In this document: positions 17,131-26,958 of the stretch, in pieces
Layout: every line of letters begins with the position of its first letter
How positions within the stretch are numbered: position 1 is the first letter of the stretch
From: an uncultured Bacteroidales bacterium
GTDB lineage: Bacteria > Bacteroidota > Bacteroidia > Bacteroidales > Tenuifilaceae
NCBI GenBank assembly: GCA_937926785.1
Contig: CALBBQ010000028.1
Location: 20,949 to 84,948 of the forward strand
DNA: 64,000 nucleotides
Reading direction: 5' to 3'
Program-made: the position numbers and the translations under genes
Notes under the pieces: generated by a model
What the model saw: the letters and a program-made list of their open reading frames with translations, nothing else
The model's database searches: none
What the model was told of the DNA's origin: nothing

Positions 17131-17248
17131 CAACATATTTTAACCATCAACCTTTAAGCCAAACCGCTACTCTGGTCTAATTCTAAATTAGCCGGGGGTA
17201 TTGACGATATCCACTTTTTTGCATAATTTGAATGCAAATTTGGCATCG

Positions 17249-17710
17249 ATGGAAATAGACCCAATCTTACAGAAGTATCCAAAGAGCAGGGATTACCTGA
17301 TAGAGATACTTCACGATATCCAAAATGCGCATCCGCAAAGCTATATACCTCCTGAGGTTGTAACACGGGTGGCCAAACACCTGAACGTAAAGCAAGCCCA
17401 GGTTTATGGTGTTATTGGCTACTACTCCATGCTAAGTGCAAAGCCACGTGGTAGATATGTAATCCGCGTTTGCGCGTCGCCAATATGCAACTTGATGGGA
17501 AGCAGTAATCTGATAGATTACCTTAAAGAAAAGTTAAAGGTTGATATTGGCCAAACCACACCTGACGGGCTTTTTACTTTGGAAACCACTGAATGTTTGG
17601 GCAACTGTGCTGCTGCCCCGGCTATGATGATAAACCAGGAGATGTATGGCAGCCTGACCACCGGAATGGTGGACATCCTGCTTGAGCAGTACTCCAAATC
17701 ACACAAGTAA
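17249..17710 (+). CDS. NuoE-like [2Fe-2S] subunit of NAD-dependent formate dehydrogenase
   Basis: 153 residues from the ATG at 17249; an earlier in-frame start at 17201 adds 16 residues without family support. It is a thioredoxin-fold ferredoxin with the four cysteines in CASPIC and ECLGNC that hold a [2Fe-2S] cluster. It corresponds to FdsG/NuoE, passing electrons between the FMN subunit and the formate dehydrogenase core. It is the first gene of a three-gene operon: the next ORF starts 11 bases after its stop. Confidence 0.9.
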   Translation: MEIDPILQKYPKSRDYLIEILHDIQNAHPQSYIPPEVVTRVAKHLNVKQAQVYGVIGYYSMLSAKPRGRYVIRVCASPICNLMGSSNLIDYLKEKLKVDIGQTTPDGLFTLETTECLGNCAAAPAMMINQEMYGSLTTGMVDILLEQYSKSHK

Positions 17711-17721
17711 AAACTGTTACC

Positions 17722-18978
17722 ATGCTAAAAGAGTACCGCATAGCGCTAAGAAACTCGGGGCTCATAAACCCTGAAAGCATTGAGGAGTTCATTGCTGCCG
17801 ACGGCTACCAGGCACTCCGAAAAGCCTTGCGAAGCGAACCCCTTGGAATTTATGAGGAGATCTATGAATCGGGTTTACGCGGAAGAGGCGGTGCCGGATT
17901 CTCTACCGGCGCTAAGGAAAAGGCTGCAGCCGTGATATGCTCCGACTGCGATAAGTACGTCATTTGCAACGCCGACGAGGGTGAGCCGGGTACCTTTAAG
18001 GACAGGGTAATCATGGAGACCGATCCGCATACCCTGATTGAAGGAATGACTATTGCTGCCTACAGCATTGGTGCCCACCGAGGTTTCATATACATAAGGG
18101 GAGAGTACGAGCTCAGCATCAGACGTCTAACCTTGGCCATCGAACAGGCTTATCAGCATGGTTTCTTGGGGAATAATATCTTAGGGAGCGGTTTTAACTT
18201 CGACCTTGAGATACGCCGTGGTGCTGGTTCGTACCTTTGCGGCGAGGAGCTCACGCTCATTGAGTCGGTTGAAGGGAAAAGGGGGTATCCGCGAATTAAA
18301 CCACCCTATCCGGCCGAGAAAGGCTTATGGGGTTCGCCAACTCTTATAAACAATGTTGAAACCCTTGCCAACTTCCCGCAAATCATTTTAAATGGCGCTA
18401 AGTGGTACCGTTCCATTGGAACCGAAAATTCACCCGGAACTAAAATCTTCACCATCAGCGGCGATGTTGTTAACCCCGGTTACTACGAGTATCCCATGGG
18501 TATCACCCTTAGAGAACTAATCTTTGATGTTGCCGGTGGAATTAAAAACAACAAACCATTCGGTACGGCGTTGCTGGGTGGAGCAGCCGGAACCTTTGCT
18601 GCGGAAAATCAGCTTGATGTTCAAATGAGCTACGACAAGCTTAAGGAGGTTGGGCTAACGTTGGGGTCGGGGGCGGTTATCGTTCTTGATTCAACTCGCA
18701 ACGTTAACCAAACCATGCTGTCTATTTTGAAGTTCTTTAAACATGAGAGCTGTGGAAAATGCATCCCTTGCAGGATTGGCACAACGCAGCTTTACGAAAC
18801 TTTAGCAAACGAGTTGAAAAGTCCAACATTTAACCCTAATAAGGTTTATCGGGAACTGGTATGGCAAGCCGAATTAATGGCTCGTACATCACTCTGTCCG
18901 CTTGGGCAATCGCCAGTACTCCCGCTTAAAAGCTTACACGATAATCTGATGGCATTACTAACCGCATCAAACGCATAA
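17722..18978 (+). CDS. NuoF-like FMN/NAD(H)-binding subunit of formate dehydrogenase
   Basis: 418 residues. The FMN/NADH site GRGGAGFSTG lies at about 53-62, with CNADEGEPGTFKDR shortly after. The SLBB-type ubiquitin-like segment lies at about 245-330. The C-terminal [4Fe-4S] ligands are C344, C347, C350 and C392. It reduces NAD+ with electrons from formate, or the reverse. There is no fused NuoE or ferredoxin domain, matching FdsB. The FdhA-like gene starts 4 bases after the stop. Confidence 0.92.
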   Translation: MLKEYRIALRNSGLINPESIEEFIAADGYQALRKALRSEPLGIYEEIYESGLRGRGGAGFSTGAKEKAAAVICSDCDKYVICNADEGEPGTFKDRVIMETDPHTLIEGMTIAAYSIGAHRGFIYIRGEYELSIRRLTLAIEQAYQHGFLGNNILGSGFNFDLEIRRGAGSYLCGEELTLIESVEGKRGYPRIKPPYPAEKGLWGSPTLINNVETLANFPQIILNGAKWYRSIGTENSPGTKIFTISGDVVNPGYYEYPMGITLRELIFDVAGGIKNNKPFGTALLGGAAGTFAAENQLDVQMSYDKLKEVGLTLGSGAVIVLDSTRNVNQTMLSILKFFKHESCGKCIPCRIGTTQLYETLANELKSPTFNPNKVYRELVWQAELMARTSLCPLGQSPVLPLKSLHDNLMALLTASNA

Positions 18979-18982
18979 CCAC

Positions 18983-21706
18983 ATGGGAAAAGTTTCAATA
19001 TATATAGATGACAGAGAGGTGATGGCCGAGCAAGGGGCCAACCTTTTGCACGAAGCCCGTAAAAACGGGATTAACATCCCCGGCCTGTGCTATCACCCCA
19101 AGCTAACTCCCACAGGGGCGTGTAGGTTATGCCTGGTAAAGGTGGAAGGGCAACGTGGAATGGTTGCTTCATGCACCCTTGCTGTGAAAGAGGGCATGCA
19201 TGTTACTGCCTTTGACCAGGAGCTGGAGGATACCCGGCGTTTCCTGCTCGATTACCTCATCAGCGAGCAAAATATTGACTACGATAACACTTACCCCGAT
19301 GAGCTGAGGGAACTCATGTTCCGTTACGGGCTTCACTTGCCACAGAACCGCTTCTTTAAACCGGTGAAACCGCATGCTGAGTTTAAGGTCGATAGCAGCT
19401 CGCCCGTGCTCACCTACGACCCCTCAAAGTGTATCAAGTGTTTCCGTTGCATAAAGGCTTGCGATGAGGTTCAGGGGAAAAATGTGCTATCGTTTTACGA
19501 ACGCGGACTGGCCTCGTACATTGTAGCAGGAATGGGCGTGTGGGGCGAGAGTGAGTGCGATGGCTGTGGCGAGTGCATTCAGCTGTGCCCAACCGGTGCT
19601 ATTGTTGAAAAACCAAACAGGAATATCATAAACCTCAGCAAGGTGGAACGTAGGGTTCGCACCACGTGTCCATACTGTGGGGTAGGTTGCCAAATCGAGC
19701 TGCTGGTTCAGAACGGCCGGATTGTTCGAAGCAATGGGGTGGAAGGCGTTCTCCCTAACGATGGTCGCCTATGTGTAAAGGGCAGGTTCGGCTACGAGTT
19801 TGTTCACAGCCCCGAAAGGTTAACAAAACCATTAATCCGTAAGAACGATGTGTTTGTTGAAGCCACATGGGACGAGGCGCTTAGCCTGATTGCCACGAAA
19901 TTTGGGGAACTTATACAAAAGTACGGTCCCGATGCCCTTGCCGGATACGCTTCGGCTAAGTGTACCAACGAGGATAACTACATCTTCCAAAAGTTTGTAA
20001 GAACCGTATTTGGAACCAACAACATCGACTACTGTACACGCCTTTGCCATGCCTCCACTGTTACCGCCATGCTACGCTCCATTGGCGATGGTGCGGGTAG
20101 CAACTCCATTCAGGATTTTGAAACCACCGATTGCCTGGTGGTAACCGGAAACAACATCATCGAAACACACCCTGTAACCGCCACCTACGTTAAACGTGGT
20201 GCTGCTCGTGGAATGAAAATAATTGTGATTGACCCCAAGTGGACTCCCTTGGTAAGCTACGCCACCTTGTGGCTACAGCCCCGACTGGGTACCGATGTGG
20301 CGCTGCTCAACGGCATGGTTCGCGAAATCATAGCGAATAACTGGGTTGATCACGATTTTATACAGAACAGGATAGACGGGGGGATGCAGTCGTTTCTGGA
20401 GTTAAAGAATCTGGTTGATAAGTACACCCCTGAGCATACCGAGTCCATTACCGGTGTTAGCGCCGATAAAATTAAGGAGGCCGCACGTATTTATGCCACC
20501 GCCAAAACAGCCATGGTTGCCACAGGCATGGGTATGAGCCAGCAAGTTACCGGAACCCATAACGTGTTCAGCTTGCTGAACATGATCCTTATCACCGGAA
20601 AAATAGGAAAGGAGCGTTGCGGGATTGACCCGCCCCGTGGGCAAAACAACGTTCAGGGAGCCACCGATGTGGGTTGCCATCCAGGCATGTATCCCGGATA
20701 CATCCCCGTATCGAACGATGAGAATAGACGTAGGGTTGCCGGGGTATGGAATGTGCCTTTCGACAGCCTATCGGCAAAACCGGGATTAACCACCGTGGAG
20801 ATTATGCAGGCAGCCTACGATGGGAAAATAAAAGGTTTATACATCATGGGCGAGAACCCCATGATTAGCGATCCAAACCTGAATCATACCGAGGAAGCAC
20901 TCAAAAAGCTGGAGTTCCTGGTGGTTCAGGATATCTTTCACACCGAAACCACCCGGTTTGCTCACGTTATACTACCCGCCTCAGCTTGGGCTGAGAAGAA
21001 TGGAACGTTTGTGAACAGCGACCGGCGCGTGCTGCGTGTTCGCAAGGCTATAGAATGCCCCGGGGAGGCGCGCGAGGATTGGAAAATCATTCACGAACTT
21101 GCCGGTAGAATGGGCAAACCAATGCCCGTTTATGCCGATGAGTCCGAAATATTTGATGAGCTGGCAAAGGTGACGCCAATAATGGCGGGAATTTCCCATG
21201 CACGAATCGAAGAGCACGGAATACAGTGGCCTTGCCCAACTCCTGAGCATCCGGGTACATCAACACTTTATATCGATAGGTTCAACACTCCCAGCGGGAA
21301 AGCCAGGCTTTATCCGGTTGACCACGTGGACCAAACCGAACACGCCACACCGGAGTACCCGTTCATACTCAACTCCGGCCGAATCCTATACCACTACCAC
21401 ACCGGTACCATGAGCCGGCGGAATAAGCCTTTAACCGATTTTACCAATGCCCACTACGTGATTATGCACCCAAACGATGCGGTTAAGAATGGGATTAAGC
21501 CAAACACTAAGGTGAGGATAACCTCAGCCCGGGGATCGCTTGATACCTATGTTCGTATTGCCGATGAGGTGCTGGAGGGGGAGCTGTTCATGCCATGGCA
21601 CTTCACCGAGGCTCAGGTGAACCGCCTCACCCGCGATGAGCTTGACCCCTATAGCCGTATTGCACCATTTAAGATTTCGGCGGTCAGGGTCGAAGCTATT
21701 GATTAG
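18983..21706 (+). CDS. Formate dehydrogenase catalytic subunit, molybdopterin type (Cys form)
   Basis: 907 residues. N-terminal [2Fe-2S] domain (C36, C47, C50, C64); two ferredoxin-type [4Fe-4S] motifs (C150, 153, 156, 160 and C192, 195, 198, 202); the FDH [4Fe-4S] set C229, C232, C236 and C264; then the bis-MGD catalytic domain with Cys355-His356 at the selenocysteine position. It is therefore a Cys enzyme with no UGA. The segment between the [2Fe-2S] and ferredoxin domains (92-112), where NuoG/FdsA proteins carry His-Cys3, has no cysteine. No fdhD/fdsC chaperone follows, and the operon ends here. Confidence 0.93.
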   Translation: MGKVSIYIDDREVMAEQGANLLHEARKNGINIPGLCYHPKLTPTGACRLCLVKVEGQRGMVASCTLAVKEGMHVTAFDQELEDTRRFLLDYLISEQNIDYDNTYPDELRELMFRYGLHLPQNRFFKPVKPHAEFKVDSSSPVLTYDPSKCIKCFRCIKACDEVQGKNVLSFYERGLASYIVAGMGVWGESECDGCGECIQLCPTGAIVEKPNRNIINLSKVERRVRTTCPYCGVGCQIELLVQNGRIVRSNGVEGVLPNDGRLCVKGRFGYEFVHSPERLTKPLIRKNDVFVEATWDEALSLIATKFGELIQKYGPDALAGYASAKCTNEDNYIFQKFVRTVFGTNNIDYCTRLCHASTVTAMLRSIGDGAGSNSIQDFETTDCLVVTGNNIIETHPVTATYVKRGAARGMKIIVIDPKWTPLVSYATLWLQPRLGTDVALLNGMVREIIANNWVDHDFIQNRIDGGMQSFLELKNLVDKYTPEHTESITGVSADKIKEAARIYATAKTAMVATGMGMSQQVTGTHNVFSLLNMILITGKIGKERCGIDPPRGQNNVQGATDVGCHPGMYPGYIPVSNDENRRRVAGVWNVPFDSLSAKPGLTTVEIMQAAYDGKIKGLYIMGENPMISDPNLNHTEEALKKLEFLVVQDIFHTETTRFAHVILPASAWAEKNGTFVNSDRRVLRVRKAIECPGEAREDWKIIHELAGRMGKPMPVYADESEIFDELAKVTPIMAGISHARIEEHGIQWPCPTPEHPGTSTLYIDRFNTPSGKARLYPVDHVDQTEHATPEYPFILNSGRILYHYHTGTMSRRNKPLTDFTNAHYVIMHPNDAVKNGIKPNTKVRITSARGSLDTYVRIADEVLEGELFMPWHFTEAQVNRLTRDELDPYSRIAPFKISAVRVEAID

Positions 21707-22308
21707 TTGAAAATGGGGTTTGTTGATGGTTGATATTTAAAACTCTTTGGGGCTTTAAAAAATACAAATGCCAGACGTTTTTTCCCTAGCGGGGTGAAAT
21801 TACAATTCCCTGCTAACCATCAACCACCATTGAACAACTTTCAACGAACAACCATCATTTTTTAACGAACAAACACCAACGAACCTCCCCAGTCATGGTG
21901 AGCGTACTCAAACCATGAATACCCCTTTCGCCACTGCCGCATACTGTTATACTCACCGCAGGCCAAGCATCTCCGAGCCTTTCACCCCTGGGCTCCGCTT
22001 GAGGTGACCCATTGAAGGCTATCAACAAATTCTACTCTTGGCTTAGGGTTACCGCATTGCGATGCAAAGCTTTTCATCTGGTCTTTGGGTTGGTTCATGC
22101 GTGCATCGCTGAAATTTGCCAGCTCATTTGACCCATGACTAAAGTCATGGGCTATATGATTGCTTGCAGATTTTCTTCGAACAACGAACAAACATCAACG
22201 AACAATGAGCTTCACCTCCGTTGCCAACTTTCCCCACTTACCCCTCAACTCCGCTCGGGGTGACAAACGCGTAGTAATCAACCAACAACCACCAACTATC
22301 CCTGAAAG
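21707..22308. other. 602-base intergenic region with dispersed repeat copy B and AAC-rich flanks
   Basis: No gene. It begins and ends in short AAC-rich words (AACGAACAA, CCAACAACCACCAAC) around the repeat at 21891-22275. The two neighbouring genes converge here, and no separate T-tailed terminator was recognised. Confidence 0.7.
21891..22275 (+). repeat. Dispersed intergenic repeat, copy B
   Basis: The longest copy. AGTCATGGTGAGCG (21891 onward) and CTCCGCTTGAGGTGAC are followed by a GCATTGCGATGCA block (about 22050), CATGCGTGCATCGC, the hairpin CCCATGACT-AA-AGTCATGGG (22132-22151), and a second CTCCGCTCGGGGTGACAAACGCGTAG (22249-22274). Confidence 0.85.
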
Positions 22309-23523
22309 CTATGCTTGAAGAATTCGGCGCGTGATCATTCGTACCGGAAAGCGTGCAGCCAAATACCCAATGGCTAAAACAACTATGAGAATGAGCAGCA
22401 TGTCGAGCGCCTGAACCTCCACCGGGTAGGCGTCGATAATGAAGTTGCCTCGCCCTTCCAGTTTCAGCACTTTAAAGGTTGTTTGTAGCCAGCAGGTGAA
22501 CAAACCAGCGGCTATGCCAATTATGCTGCCACCAATGGAGATGAGCATCCCTTCAAAAAGAAATATCTTTTGGATGAGCCTATTGCTTGCTCCAAGGCTC
22601 TTTAGTGTTTCTACATCGGCGCGTTTATCGATAATGAGCATGGATAAAGCCCCAACAATGTTGAATGACGCTATGATAAGTATCAGTACGAGAATGAGAG
22701 CAATGGCAAACTTCTCCGATTTCATGGTACGGTAAAGCGATTCGTTTTGCTGGTAGCGGTCCAGTACCCTATAGCTATTGCCCAGTATTGCTTCGATATT
22801 GACCTTAACTTTTTCCGGGTTTGCGTGTTTTTGAAGCTTTATCTCAATGGCGTTCACGGTGAGTGAATCGTACATGGTAAGGCCGCGGGCAAACTCGATG
22901 GGGGTGATAACATAGCGGGTATCAAAATCCTGCTCAATGGCAAACACCCCTGATGGCATTATGGCCTTTTTATTAAAGGCGGCATCGGCCGGTAGGTTTT
23001 TACCCCTGCGGGGTATGTAAATGAAAAGCGGGTCGAAGTGGGCCAGGTTGGCGTTCAGGTAGTAGGCCACTCCTTGTCCAACTACAGCCATAGGCTGGCT
23101 TCCGACCCATAGCTTAAAATCGCCATCTATCATTTTACTTTTTAGGCCGGTTAGCTCACTGTAGTTTCTGCTAACCCCTTTAATAATCCCAATATGCTGT
23201 TTCCCGCGGTACCGGAACAGGGCGTTTTCCTCAACAACCTCTGCAAAAACTACCACTTCGGGCATGGCTCTGATTCTATCGAAAGCAGGTATGTCGATTC
23301 GAAACGACTTCCCTTCGCGGATTTCAATCTTTAAATCGGCATCGATATTTGAGTAGAGTTTAGCAATCAGCGAGTCGAAACCGTTGAAAACCGAAAGCAC
23401 CACTACCAGTGCCATCACTCCCGTGGCTACGCCTACCACAGAGATAAGAGAGATGATGTTGATGATGTTGTGCGATTTCTTGGCGAACAGGTACCTACGC
23501 GCTATGTATAGTGGAACATTCAT
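22309..23523 (-). CDS. LolC/LolE-type ABC transporter permease (FtsX/MacB family)
   Basis: 404 residues: an N-terminal membrane segment (about 20-45), a periplasmic MacB_PCD-like domain (about 50-265) and three C-terminal membrane segments (about 272-300, 320-350, 375-395). The FtsX block (ADVETLKSLGASNRLIQKIF) lies before the third. The N-terminus ARRYLFAKKSHNIINIIS is typical of lipoprotein-releasing permeases. No ATPase (LolD) is adjacent. It is the last gene of a tightly packed minus-strand group: rbfA, methyltransferase, this gene (gaps of 10 and 5 bases). Confidence 0.88.
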   Translation of the reverse strand: MNVPLYIARRYLFAKKSHNIINIISLISVVGVATGVMALVVVLSVFNGFDSLIAKLYSNIDADLKIEIREGKSFRIDIPAFDRIRAMPEVVVFAEVVEENALFRYRGKQHIGIIKGVSRNYSELTGLKSKMIDGDFKLWVGSQPMAVVGQGVAYYLNANLAHFDPLFIYIPRRGKNLPADAAFNKKAIMPSGVFAIEQDFDTRYVITPIEFARGLTMYDSLTVNAIEIKLQKHANPEKVKVNIEAILGNSYRVLDRYQQNESLYRTMKSEKFAIALILVLILIIASFNIVGALSMLIIDKRADVETLKSLGASNRLIQKIFLFEGMLISIGGSIIGIAAGLFTCWLQTTFKVLKLEGRGNFIIDAYPVEVQALDMLLILIVVLAIGYLAARFPVRMITRRILQA

Positions 23524-23528
23524 CAGGA

Positions 23529-24299
23529 TTATCGCTTACGGGCTATGTAAAGTATTTCGTCTTTGGGCAATGCGTAGTATACCACTTCCTGTGGCGGCAG
23601 CTGTTTCACAAAATCATCCTCCAGAACATCGAATCCTACCGATGCAAGTCGTTGAGCGTAGTCGCGGCCGTATAGGCGCAGGTGGTCTCGTTGCTGGAAA
23701 TATTTCTCTCTAAGCTCAGGGGTATTGTACTCGGGATTTTCAAGAGTTTTTTCCATGGACAGATCCATGGGAACCTGGAGTATTGCGAAACCTCCCGGTT
23801 TGAGTACGCGGAGTATCTCTGTCATTGCCTGTCGGTCATTGTCAACGTGCTCCAACACGTGGTTGCAAATCACAATGTCAAAGGTATTATCGGCAAAAGG
23901 CATTGCCTGCACATCGAGCTTCACATCGGCCCAGGGCGAAATAAGATCGGCAGTGGTGTACTCAATGTTCTTCAATCGTCTGATGGGTTTTATGAAACAG
24001 TACTCAGGGGCAATATGAAGAACCTTACGGGGTGCGGTAAAAAAATCGGTTTTTCTCTGAAGGTATAGCCATATTAGCCGATGCCGTTCCAGCGACAAGG
24101 AATTAGGTGCCAGGGCGTTTTCCCGGACTGTCAGTCTGCCGTAGGGCAACAGCTTGCGGTACTTAACCCCATCAATGGGATCCTGATACCGGCCTCCCCT
24201 GTAAAACAGCCCCAAAACTTTCATGAAAAGCGATGCGAAATGCTGGAGGTAATGACGCGGAATGAACCGGGTGCTAAACGAAACTATACGGCTAATCAT
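23529..24299 (-). CDS. Class I SAM-dependent methyltransferase
   Basis: 256 residues. The Methyltransf_11-type core is visible as VLHIAPE (motif I position, atypical for glycine), DVKLDVQAMPFADNTFD, IVICNHVLEHVDNDRQ and ILRVLKPGGFAILQVP. The N-terminal 60 residues are basic and hydrophobic. The substrate cannot be inferred. It is sandwiched between rbfA and the LolE-like permease with almost no spacing. Confidence 0.85.
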   Translation of the reverse strand: MISRIVSFSTRFIPRHYLQHFASLFMKVLGLFYRGGRYQDPIDGVKYRKLLPYGRLTVRENALAPNSLSLERHRLIWLYLQRKTDFFTAPRKVLHIAPEYCFIKPIRRLKNIEYTTADLISPWADVKLDVQAMPFADNTFDIVICNHVLEHVDNDRQAMTEILRVLKPGGFAILQVPMDLSMEKTLENPEYNTPELREKYFQQRDHLRLYGRDYAQRLASVGFDVLEDDFVKQLPPQEVVYYALPKDEILYIARKR

Positions 24300-24309
24300 T
24301 GGTAAAAGA

Positions 24310-24648
24310 CTACTCTTTGAGTAATTGGTCTATTTTTTCGATATAGTCGAGCGAGTCGTCGATGAAAAAGGTTAGCTCAGGTATCACCCTAAGCTGATGA
24401 CGAACCTTTTTGCCCAGTTCACCACGCAGGAATTTTGAGTTTTCCCTGATGTGCTCGAGCGTTTTATCGGCATCGGCCGAAGGGAATATGCTGACGTAAA
24501 CCTTTGCTACCGACAGGTCGGGACTAACCCTAACCTGGGTTACGGTAAGCATCTTGCCCGGAAAACGGGCAGCCCCTTCGCGCTGAAAAATCTCGCCCAG
24601 TTCCTTTTGCAGCAGACGTCCTACTTTCTGTAGTCGAGTTCCTTCCAT
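24310..24648 (-). CDS. rbfA: Ribosome-binding factor A
   Basis: 112 residues, a single KH-like domain needed for 16S 5'-end maturation and 30S assembly in the cold. The family pattern is clear: TRLQKVGRLLQKELGEIFQ at the start, VTQVRVSPDLSVAKVYVSIF in the middle, and LRVIPELTFFIDDSLDYIEKI at the end. It is first in its minus-strand operon and divergent from ispG. Confidence 0.95.
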   Translation of the reverse strand: MEGTRLQKVGRLLQKELGEIFQREGAARFPGKMLTVTQVRVSPDLSVAKVYVSIFPSADADKTLEHIRENSKFLRGELGKKVRHQLRVIPELTFFIDDSLDYIEKIDQLLKE

Positions 24649-24814
24649 ATCCTTATTTTTTTACAAAGATAACATGTTTTCGTCATGTTTCGGTAACCGT
24701 TCATAGGTTGAAGCTTGTGAGTAAACGGTGGTAGGGTATAAAAGGGATAATAATGCTCCGATTCCACACTTGAGCCCTAAAAAAATGTTTATTTTGCAGA
24801 ATAAATCAATTGCA

Positions 24815-26701
24815 ATGGATAGCTACATCGACAGTATTACCCAGTTTAAGCGCAGATATAGTGTTGAGGTAATGGTTGGTGGCACCCCTCTTGGGGGGCA
24901 AAACCCGATTCGGGTACAAACCATGACCACAACTGATACCAATAACAAGCAGGCCACTGTGGAGCAGTGTATCAGGGCCATTGAGGCAGGCGCTGAGTAT
25001 GTCCGTATTACCACCCAGGGCACGCGCGAAGCGGCTAACCTACAAAACATTAAGCAAGAGCTAACGGCTAAGGGCTTCAAAACGCCTTTGATTGCCGATG
25101 TGCATTTTAACCCGGCAGCTGCGCTAGAGGCAGCAAAGCATGTTGAAAAAGTACGAATAAATCCGGGAAACTTTGTCGACCCAAGGGCTAAGTTCCAGGA
25201 AATGTCCTATACTGAACAGGAGTACCAGACCGAGTTGGACAGAATTGAGCAAAAGCTCTTGCCCCTTATAGAACTTTGCCGTAGCCGAAACGTTGCCATT
25301 CGGGTGGGTGTTAACCACGGTTCGCTCTCGGACAGGATTATGAGCCGCTATGGTGATACGCCCGGTGGAATGGTGGAATCGGCCATGGAGTTTCTGAGGA
25401 TTTTCCGTAAGCATGGTTTCAACAACATCGCAATCTCAATGAAATCGAGCAATACGCGGGTTATGGTACAAGCCGTAAGGCTTTTAGTGGCAACCATGAA
25501 ACGCGAAGACATGCACTACCCCCTTCACCTGGGTGTTACAGAGGCGGGCGATGGCGAGGATGGACGAATAAAATCGGCTGTTGGCATTGGTGCCCTCCTT
25601 TCCGATGGGATAGGCGATACCATTCGTGTTTCGCTCACCGAGGAACCCGAAAACGAGGTGCCTGTTGCAAGAAAACTGGTCGGTTACTTTACAAACCGAG
25701 TAACCTCACCAACGCTTAATCCCATTCAGTCATTCCCGTATAACCCCTTTGAGTACAACCGAAGAGCCACCATTGATGTGCAAGGCATAGGTGGGGAAAA
25801 CCCGCCCCGCGTATTTGCATTCATCCATGGTTCTTTTAACGCAGATGTAGCTAATGCCTGGGGTTGGCATTTTAATCCCACGCAAAACCGATGGCTACGT
25901 TCCGACACCGCTCCCGATTTTTTTGTGGTTCCCGGTTTCGAGCCAACCGGTAGCCTTGTCGGTTTACCAATCGTTTCGGAACAGAACTCCCACTTCAAAT
26001 TGTTAAAGGTTGACGAGTTTCTTAAGCATCACACTTCATCAACCGTACTGATAAATGTAACCTATTCCGATTTGTTCAACCCTGGTCTAATATCGAAACT
26101 AAAGGATAATCACGAAATCGTTCTACTTCTCTCAACATCAAATACAAATGGTTTTGCAGAGCAACGCGCTGCAGTTATTGAGCTGATGAGGCAAGGCGTT
26201 AAAACGCCTGTAGTTACAGCCAGAAACTATACCGAAACCAGTAGAGAAGATTTCCAGCTCAAAGCAGCAGCCGATTTGGGCGGTTTACTTATCGATGGGT
26301 TGATTGACGGAATCATGCTAACCGCCCCGGGACAGACACCAGCAGCCATAAGCGGAACCGCTTTTGCAATTCTACAGGCAGCCCGAACGCGCATCACCAA
26401 GACCGAGTATATTGCCTGCCCAGGGTGTGGCCGTACCTTATTTAACCTTCAGCAAACGCTTCAAAAGGTAAGGTTAGCCACCTTGCACCTTAAAGGATTG
26501 AAAATTGGGGTTATGGGCTGCATTGTGAATGGCCCCGGCGAAATGGCTGATGCCGATTACGGCTATGTTGGAGCAGGCCCGGGTCGCATTACCCTTTACA
26601 AGGGTAAAGTAGTTGTAAAAAAGAATATACCCGAGGAACAGGCAATTGAGGAACTGATTGCGTTAATCAAAGCGAATGGCGACTGGCTTGAGAAGGAATA
26701 G
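24815..26701 (+). CDS. ispG: 4-hydroxy-3-methylbut-2-enyl-diphosphate synthase, large form
   Basis: 628 residues from the ATG at 24815; an earlier in-frame start at 24728 adds 29 residues of unlikely leader. It catalyses the penultimate step of the MEP isoprenoid pathway. The TIM-barrel N-terminus (VMVGGTPLGGQNPIRVQTMT) and the C-terminal [4Fe-4S] domain with C535, C538, C569 and E576 (GCIVNGPGEM) are separated by an inserted domain of about 230 residues. This large form is known from Bacteroidota, Chlamydiae and plants. No neighbour belongs to the pathway. Confidence 0.96.
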   Translation: MDSYIDSITQFKRRYSVEVMVGGTPLGGQNPIRVQTMTTTDTNNKQATVEQCIRAIEAGAEYVRITTQGTREAANLQNIKQELTAKGFKTPLIADVHFNPAAALEAAKHVEKVRINPGNFVDPRAKFQEMSYTEQEYQTELDRIEQKLLPLIELCRSRNVAIRVGVNHGSLSDRIMSRYGDTPGGMVESAMEFLRIFRKHGFNNIAISMKSSNTRVMVQAVRLLVATMKREDMHYPLHLGVTEAGDGEDGRIKSAVGIGALLSDGIGDTIRVSLTEEPENEVPVARKLVGYFTNRVTSPTLNPIQSFPYNPFEYNRRATIDVQGIGGENPPRVFAFIHGSFNADVANAWGWHFNPTQNRWLRSDTAPDFFVVPGFEPTGSLVGLPIVSEQNSHFKLLKVDEFLKHHTSSTVLINVTYSDLFNPGLISKLKDNHEIVLLLSTSNTNGFAEQRAAVIELMRQGVKTPVVTARNYTETSREDFQLKAAADLGGLLIDGLIDGIMLTAPGQTPAAISGTAFAILQAARTRITKTEYIACPGCGRTLFNLQQTLQKVRLATLHLKGLKIGVMGCIVNGPGEMADADYGYVGAGPGRITLYKGKVVVKKNIPEEQAIEELIALIKANGDWLEKE

Positions 26702-26958
26702 GATTATTTTGAGTCAGAGTTCGAAAAGCGCAAACCAAGAATTATTGGCTTATTAACCTAATGGTGATGCACCCATAGAGGAAGCTACAGAGAGAACCAT
26801 TAATAGCATCAAAATATATTAACCCCAAGCGTGTGTTGTGCCAATTTGAGCTTTCACTCAATGCTTGTTTTAAAGCATTTCAGGCAGAACTTCATTACAG
26901 TTACACTTTTTGATGCAATCCTATTGTGTTTGTGTTCAAAATGGAGTAATATTGATAC

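Larger units (their letters stand above)
16469..17248. other. 780-base non-coding accessory region upstream of the formate dehydrogenase operon
   Basis: No supported gene. It holds the hairpin TGCCGAT-AGC-ATCGGCA (16606-16622), which on the minus strand is followed by TTTTTGTTTTG, two TATAACCGTACC repeats, the hairpin GTTTACT/AGTAAAC (16745-16764) and one copy of the dispersed intergenic repeat (17001-17130). The short open frames over the repeat are not protein-like. Confidence 0.6.

Noticed and set aside
18983..21706. Possible selenocysteine formate dehydrogenase
   Set aside because: The codon at the Sec position is a Cys codon (C355) and there is no in-frame UGA.
21820..21890. Short AAC-rich repeats (AACGAACAA etc.) as a CRISPR array
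   Set aside because: The repeat units are shorter than 15 bases and irregular, with no constant spacer length and no cas genes.
22132..22151. CCCATGACT hairpin as a terminator of the formate dehydrogenase operon
   Set aside because: It is over 400 bases from the stop codon, has no T run, and recurs as part of a dispersed repeat.
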